From assembly GCF_020360975.1 (NCBI RefSeq), contig NW_025408671.1, forward strand, positions 868,001-932,000: a stretch of DNA of 64,000 nucleotides, read 5' to 3'. Below the pieces are notes generated by a model. It did no database searches, was not told the DNA's origin, and was given only the letters and a program-made list of their open reading frames with translations. The position numbers and the translations under genes were made by a program. Source of the stretch: Hirsutella rhossiliensis (taxonomy: Eukaryota; Ascomycota; Sordariomycetes; Hypocreales; Ophiocordycipitaceae). How positions within the stretch are numbered: the stretch's first letter is position 1; the number at the start of each line of letters is the position of its first letter. Below, piece after piece: positions 59,148 to 64,000 of this stretch.

Positions 59148-60717
59148 ATACCTTCTACGCTAAAGAAAATAAAGAACCGTAACGCCGATTTCCTACGCTG
59201 TATACGGGAGTAGGTAGCGGCGGGTTCGCCCTCGAAGTATAAGCGATCGGCCTAGAAGTCTCGTAGCGACGCTAGTTCCCTCTTAGCAAAGAAAGCTAAG
59301 AAAGGTATAGGGGAATCCTAGTCCTAAGAGACTTCTAGTCTAGGACCTAACGTTAGCGAGGGTCGTGCCCCTATTACCCCGCTAAGTACCCTAACTCCGA
59401 CTACTAATAAGCCTACCTTTATAGGCCCGGAAACTTATAAGTCTATTACCCCCGTTAGCGATACTAATACTAGCGAGGAGATCGTGCCTAAGCGCTCCTA
59501 GGTAAGTGCCGATAACCTAGCTACTTTATCTTAATAGGGCGGCTCTAGCTAATAGGAGATTATCGCCTAGGCCGCTCCTTAAAATAAGTAGGCCGATATT
59601 AACGACGAGGCCTAGCCGAACGAGGGCTAAGATTATCTTAATGCCTAGCCGAACGAGGGCTAAGATAACGATAACTATAATAACGGAGACGGCCGCGATC
59701 CGACTCCTCCTACTAATAAACCTAAGAACGGCGGCGCTAGAGACGAGGGTACCTAAGCGGCGGCACGAGGCGGTCGCGCTCCTACGAAGAAGCGCACCCG
59801 ATCTAAGGCTAAAGCCCGCCCGGTTAGGGCCTATAGGGTTATCCCTTATAAGCTCTAATATATATATTATTTTAGGACGGTCGTTAAGGAGTATAATATA
59901 ACTAAGCCTAAGCCTATTAAGGTACTCTTAATTAGCTATATTTTCTTAGGGGTTTCCTCGACGCGCTATAAGTAGTACTATAAACGTACCGCGACCTATA
60001 ACTAGGTAAGTTTCCCTTTAACTTTAAATATTACGATTAATAAGCTAATCCTTCTTAAGGCCGCTACTCTTATATTTAGTAACCAGGCCGATATAGTCGC
60101 TATCGTTAAGTACCTACGTAAGCTTAATAAGCTAAAGACCGGTAATAAGGATACCGAGGACGATAGCTTAGACATAGGCGTGCTCGTTTTCGAGGAGGCT
60201 AATCGGCGCTATCTCGCTATTATAGTATAGTATTTAGCCGAGGCTTTTAACGCCGCTAAGACGGCCTATCGTAAGTCCTTTAAGACTATAGGTATATAGA
60301 AGTCTACTATCGTAAGTTTTATCCGACCCTTTTATTAGCGACCGCCTAACGATATACTAGGTCGAGCGTACTAACTACTATACGCTAATTAATAAGCGCC
60401 GCGAGCTTATTATTCGCCTTAACCCCGCGCCCCTATTCGATATCGCTTATATAAGCCTAGAATACCGGGCCTAGGAATCCCGGTTAAAACTCTGCCTTAT
60501 CGACGGCGATATAGGCTATACTTCGTAGTAATACGCCTTACTATTTACTAAGGCCGAGGTAAGTACTATACTAATAAAGATAGGTCTTAACGCAAAGGAT
60601 AAGGAAAGAGCGGAGGATAAGGTAGTTCCGGTATTTCTAGAGGTATTTAGTATAGTAGAGGGGGCGCCTTAGTTAGTTCCCGCTATACCGGCGAAGAAGA
60701 GGGGTAGTCGGAAGTAA
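59148..60717 (+). pseudogene. RIPed gene relic of unknown function with a likely intron
   Basis: The frame opens at ATA (59148-59150, a RIPed ATG) with PSTLKKIKNRNADFLR and ends at TAA 60715-60717 after PAKKRGSRK. The N-terminal third is low-complexity, with a direct repeat (PNEG-DYLNA then PNEG-DNDN) and a basic patch (PTKKRTRSKAKARPVRAYRV). The middle reads NKLKTGNKDTEDDSLDIGVL, FEEANRRYLAIIV and AEAFNAAKTAYRKSFKTIGI. A 46-bp segment from GTAAGT (60313-60318) through a CTAAC branch site to TAG is a textbook fungal intron; after it the frame resumes as VERTNYYTLINKRRELIIRL and LNAKDKERAEDKVVPVFLEV. About 510 residues. No family recognised. It lies beside a chromovirus on the other strand. 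Confidence 0.55.
60314..60358 (+). other. Predicted intron in the relic at 59148
   Basis: The segment starts GTAAGTTTTATCC, has CGCCTAACGATA as the branch-point region and ends ATACTAG. Its removal restores the reading frame from KSTI to VERTNYY, whereas reading through leads into stops. Length and motifs fit Pezizomycotina introns. Ends are accurate to a base or two. Confidence 0.6.
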
Positions 60718-61000
60718 TAGATAGGTCTTATCTTTCTTTTATTTAGCTATAACTATCCTTCTCTCCTTTATTATTAGGGCCTTAGTAGAGTTATAGTTTA
60801 GTTTTATTTTCCTTAATAATATTTAATAGGTAGTATAGATAGTTTTCCCTATTCTCTTATTTTACTATTTTATATATAGTTATAGGACGTTTAGGTATAC
60901 CGATATATTAACGAGTTAGTAGCGATTTAGTAGGGATTCGTTACCGATTTAGTAGCGTCTCCCTACGCTAGTAGGTTTCCCTACCATACTTAGTCTTACG
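60718..61000. other. Spacer or possible 3' LTR of the chromovirus
   Basis: This AT-rich stretch lies between the end of the plus-strand relic and the chromodomain end of the minus-strand pol. If the chromovirus is complete, its 3' LTR should start here, but the matching 5' LTR lies beyond the window and the boundary cannot be set. A repeat of the type AGTAGCGATTTAGTAGGGATT occurs near 60921-60955. Confidence 0.35.
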
Positions 61001-61009
61001 CTCCTTTTT

Positions 61010-61410
61010 CTTAGTTAAGCGAGCAGTATATTCTTTAATAAGGTCTTAGCTATTTACTATATTTTTAGCCTTAACCTATTAGTTATACTTAGCTAGCTAT
61101 CCTTTCTATTTAATAAGGAAAAAGGTATCGCCCTTAGATCTCTTTTAGTCTTTAATCTCTTAGACTTCTTATTCGCCTTCGTTATCCTCTAAGTTTAGTA
61201 TTAGTAGGGTTTCGCTATTTTTATAGGTGCCTTTATACTCCTTTTATAGCTCTAAGAGACTAATATAGAAAACGTTATAGAGGTATAAGTACTTCTTAGG
61301 GAGTATAAGATAATATACTTACTTTTTAATAGCTTATAGGACCCGAAACGGTCTAATATACTTAGGTAAGAGTTTTCTTTTTTTATCCTTAAGGCGTAAG
61401 TTCTTTATCG
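61010..61410 (-). pseudogene. Chromovirus integrase C-terminus with chromodomain
   Basis: The minus strand reads LPKYIRPFRVL, then YYLILPKKYLYLYNVFYISL and LLEL, the GPF/Y module (YxGPFxV, LPxxxxxHxVFHVSLL). About 30 residues later come LILNLEDNEGE and EVQEIKDQKRSKGD with in-frame stops at Gln, then a Lys/Trp-rich stretch that fits YLVKWKGY. The chromodomain would guide integration to methylated-histone chromatin, in keeping with a heterochromatic window. Confidence 0.75.
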
Positions 61411-61559
61411 ATAATACTATAAGGTCTCCTACTTTTAGTATAAGCGGTTAATGCCTTAAATTATAGTATTTCGCTTACGATTTAATAGCCTTTCCCTAGT
61501 ATTCCTTAAGCCTCTTTTATAGCTCTTATAGCCTAGTAACTCTTACTCTTACTTTAGGT

Positions 61560-62560
61560 ACCCCTCTCTAAATAATATCGTCCTTAGTATTAATATAGAA
61601 GTTTAGTTAGTAACCTATTAACGCTTCGTTAAGTAATAACCTAGTTATCGCGTTCTTTATATTATTATATATAAATTAAGTAATATATAGGAGTAACGCT
61701 TAGTTAGTTTATTCTAAGTTAGTAAAGCATCTTAAGTAGTGCTATACGGCTTAGTTTATTCGTTCTATTTACCTATTAGTTTATAGGTAAAATACCGTCG
61801 ATAGCCTACGTTTTACTTATAAGATAAAATAGAGATCTAACTAGAACTTACTTATAAATAAGGACCCTCTATCTAAGATAATGCCTTTTAGAGGTCTATA
61901 TACTAATTTAACTTAGTAATAGAATAATTCTACTAGCTCTAAGGGTATTATTATCTTAGAGATAGAAAAGAAGAGGCAATACTTAGTATATCGGTCTACG
62001 ATTACTAAGATCGTATTAATATCTCGTCTATTATACTATACTTTAGGTAGACCTATAGTAAAGTCTATTAATAATTCTTCCTATAGTCGTATAGGATATA
62101 GTAACGATTATATAGTGCTATAAGGGCGATGCCTCCTAGATACTATACCTTAATATACTAGGTATAACTAGACGTATTTATTTATATCTTTTATTATTCT
62201 ATCCTAGTAGAAGTTCCTCGCTAGTAGTTCGCTAGTATATCGGGAGCTAAAGTATCCTACTAATAGATCGTTATAGAAGAGCTATATTAGCTCTTACCGT
62301 AAGGCTGCCTCTAAAGGCACTACGATACGACCCTTTTATAGTAGTAGTCTATCTAGGCGCACTAACTAGAAACCCTTTCCTTTTAAGAAGTCTTTAGTCT
62401 CCTTTAGCCTATTAATCGCTACGTTAACCGACTAAGTGCGTTTTAGTAACTCTAGTAATAGTTCTAGAACTTCTACTATATAAACCTTTATATAGTAGGC
62501 CGCTTCTTTAGCGGTCTTCCTTAAGAGTAACTATTTATAACTAGCTCTCTCTTTAGCTTA
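61560..62560 (-). pseudogene. Chromovirus integrase relic
   Basis: The core reads DRYTKYCLFFSISKIIIPLE and then LVELFYY near 61920-62005, PLKGIILDRGSLFISKF near 61845-61900, and VKRRLSTVFYL followed by an IERIN segment near 61760-61820. These correspond to the DR(Y/F)TK, SDRGSxF and TAFHPQTDGQTER blocks, so the D, D and E positions can be placed; Glu appears kept. The Zn-binding region should lie to the right near 62400. Confidence 0.82.
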
Positions 62561-62819
62561 ATCGGCTAATCGTTTAGGTCTTACGCCTAAATTATTATAG
62601 TTTCGCTATAGATAAGCTTATATATTTTCCTTATATAAAGGCACTTTACTACGCTTATATTAACTCGAGGTTAAGTATCTCTTTACCTATAAAAACGCCT
62701 TATTATTTCTCTATATAGATACGGTATTAATAGTAGCTAGCTTCGCTTATAGCTCTAGTAATAGTTCCGTAGATAAGGGCTTCTCGCCCTTATATCTAGG
62801 CATTCTTAATAGCGCGTCC

Positions 62820-63250
62820 GCTAGGTTAGATTTACCTATATAATACTTAATTATAAAGTTAAATAGTGCTAAATATATATACTATCTTACTTACCTCCTA
62901 TTTAGGGAGGTCTAGTATATAAATATCTAGAGGTTATAGTAGTCCGATAATACCTTTACTTTATACGCTGCCCTTTTAACGTAATATCGCTAGTATTTAA
63001 ATAACTTAATAATAGCGAAGAGTTCTTAGTCTAGAACACTATAATTAAGTTTAGCTCTAGTAAACTTCCTTAACTAGAATACGATCGGATAGTAACGCCC
63101 TTTATTATTAGATTAAGAGATAATCCCTACTATCGCGAATTACGATATATCTATTTCGATATAAATATATCTTTCTAGATTATAATATCGGAGGAGTAAG
63201 GCTCCTTAAAAAGCATCCTTAAGAGCCTAAAACGCTACCCTTTTAGTAAG
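62820..63250 (-). pseudogene. Chromovirus RNase H relic
   Basis: The minus strand gives KGRYYPIVF, LRKFTRAKLNYSVLD, ELFAIIKLFKY, RYYVKRAAYKVKVLSDYYNL. This matches the gypsy RNase H pattern SRKLTxAELNYxxxDKELLAIVxAFxxWRHY and TDHxNL, with His now Tyr. Acidic residues are partly kept. Confidence 0.8.
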
Positions 63251-63279
63251 GTTTAGCTCTATACTCCCTAGCTTCTTCC

Positions 63280-64000
63280 TATTCTTACTCCCCTTTACTA
63301 ATATAGTTAAGGGCGCTATAACTCCTAAGTACCTATATATAAATCGTCGGTAAAAATTATAGAACCTAAGGAAAACCTAAATATTATAGTAGGTTATAGG
63401 TTTAGGCTATTAGGCTATTGCCTCTACCTGTCGAGGGTCTATTAATACCCTATTAATAGATAATATAAACCTAAGGAACTCGACTAACTATTAATAGAAG
63501 ATATACTTCGATGGTTTTATATAGAGCTCTATAGCCTATAGCCTTTCTATTACTTATCCTAAGTATTTAGTATATTCTTCTCTCGTTTTAAAGTATATAA
63601 GGATATCGTTAAGGTAGACTACGTAGATTATATCTATAAGCCCCTTGAGCGCCTAATAGATATAGCTCTAAAACGTAGCTAGTACGTTAGTAAGTTTAAA
63701 AGGCATTACTAGGTATTTAAAATGTCCGTAACGCGTTTAGAAAGCGGTCTTTTATTTATCTCCTTCCTAAATTCGAATATATTAATACGCATTCTATATA
63801 TTAATCTTAGAAAAATACTTAGCTCCTTAATAGCGGTTAATAATCTCCGAAATAAGGGGTAAAGGGTACCGATTTTTTTATATAACCCGGTTAAGTCCTC
63901 GGTAGTCTATATATAGCCGTAAGGTACTATCCCTTTTTAGAACGAAAAGGATAGGCGCCCTAGCTAGGCTCTTTAACTCCCGGATTATTTTCCTTTTTAT
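63280..64000 (-). pseudogene. Chromovirus reverse transcriptase relic, partial
   Basis: The minus strand reads IIYVVYLNDILIYFKTREEY around 63565-63625, the YLDDILIYS active-site block of gypsy RTs with the first Asp of the pair now Asn. Upstream (to the right) is DRLFLSF-type sequence consistent with the palm. The left part runs into the connection domain near 63300. The N-terminal RT lies outside the window. Confidence 0.85.

Larger units (their letters stand above)
61000..64000 (-). mobile_element. Chromovirus (Ty3/gypsy with chromodomain), RIPed, runs off the right edge
   Basis: Minus-strand pol domains appear from right to left in gypsy order: RT at the window edge, RNase H, integrase, then a GPF module and chromodomain. 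It is a different lineage from the 25-38 kb element: it has YLNDILIYF at its RT active site and a chromodomain, which the other lacks. Stops are TAA/TAG at expected Gln/Trp sites. Gag, protease and 5' LTR lie beyond 64000. Confidence 0.85.

Noticed and set aside
59641..59901. Plus-strand 86-codon frame as a separate small gene
   Set aside because: It is in a different frame from the longer relic starting at 59148, which is supported by an intron and a consistent end.
1..64000. CRISPR array, bacterial operon or riboswitch
   Set aside because: Nothing resembling spaced repeats or bacterial genes was seen; element types, introns and RIP all point to a fungus.

Overview
The window looks like a transposon-dense, heterochromatin-like block from a filamentous ascomycete (Pezizomycotina). 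Almost everything outside three GC-richer islands is very poor in CpA and TpG and full of TpA, while CpG, CpC and GpG persist. That is the signature of repeat-induced point mutation (RIP). In decayed reading frames the stops are nearly always TAA or TAG where Gln or Trp would be expected, with Cys-to-Tyr, His-to-Tyr and Met-to-Ile changes. No intact host gene is visible; every annotated gene is a relic.

Layout: 1-5240 is a minus-strand Tad-like LINE (ORF1 plus EN-RT-RNase H) that is frameshifted but not RIPed. 5240-25455 is heavily RIPed and holds an ORF1-like relic, a long unrecognised plus-strand relic ending in a 9-bp minisatellite, a protein kinase relic, two paralogous membrane-protein relics, a bZIP-like relic and the C-terminal half of an ATP-dependent DNA ligase relic. 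25456-38027 is a complete Ty3/gypsy element on the minus strand, with 381/382-bp LTRs, an ATAC target duplication, a purine tract and gag-PR-RT-RH-INT. It also holds about 4.8 kb of extra internal DNA with two possible antisense ORFs. The element splits the ligase relic: the N-terminal part lies at 38028-39722 and the frame continues on the far side. 40303-43390 is a partly RIPed LINE copy. 43912-45609 is a fresh, 5'-truncated LINE copy without RIP, with a 13-bp target duplication.

45623-64000 is again RIPed. It carries two convergent unrecognised gene relics, two tRNA-like (Pol III box) sequences, one of them inside a small element with 78-bp direct repeats, an unrecognised ORF relic, a very AT-rich Ty1/copia gag-PR fragment, a LINE endonuclease fragment, an intron-bearing relic of unknown function, and a chromovirus (gypsy with chromodomain) running off the right edge.

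The genes do not form a pathway. The window is best read as layers: host-like multigene-family members and retroelements were duplicated and RIPed, a large gypsy landed in one of the relics, and LINEs inserted later, the youngest after RIP had stopped acting locally. All identifications come from reading translations by eye; none was checked by database search.
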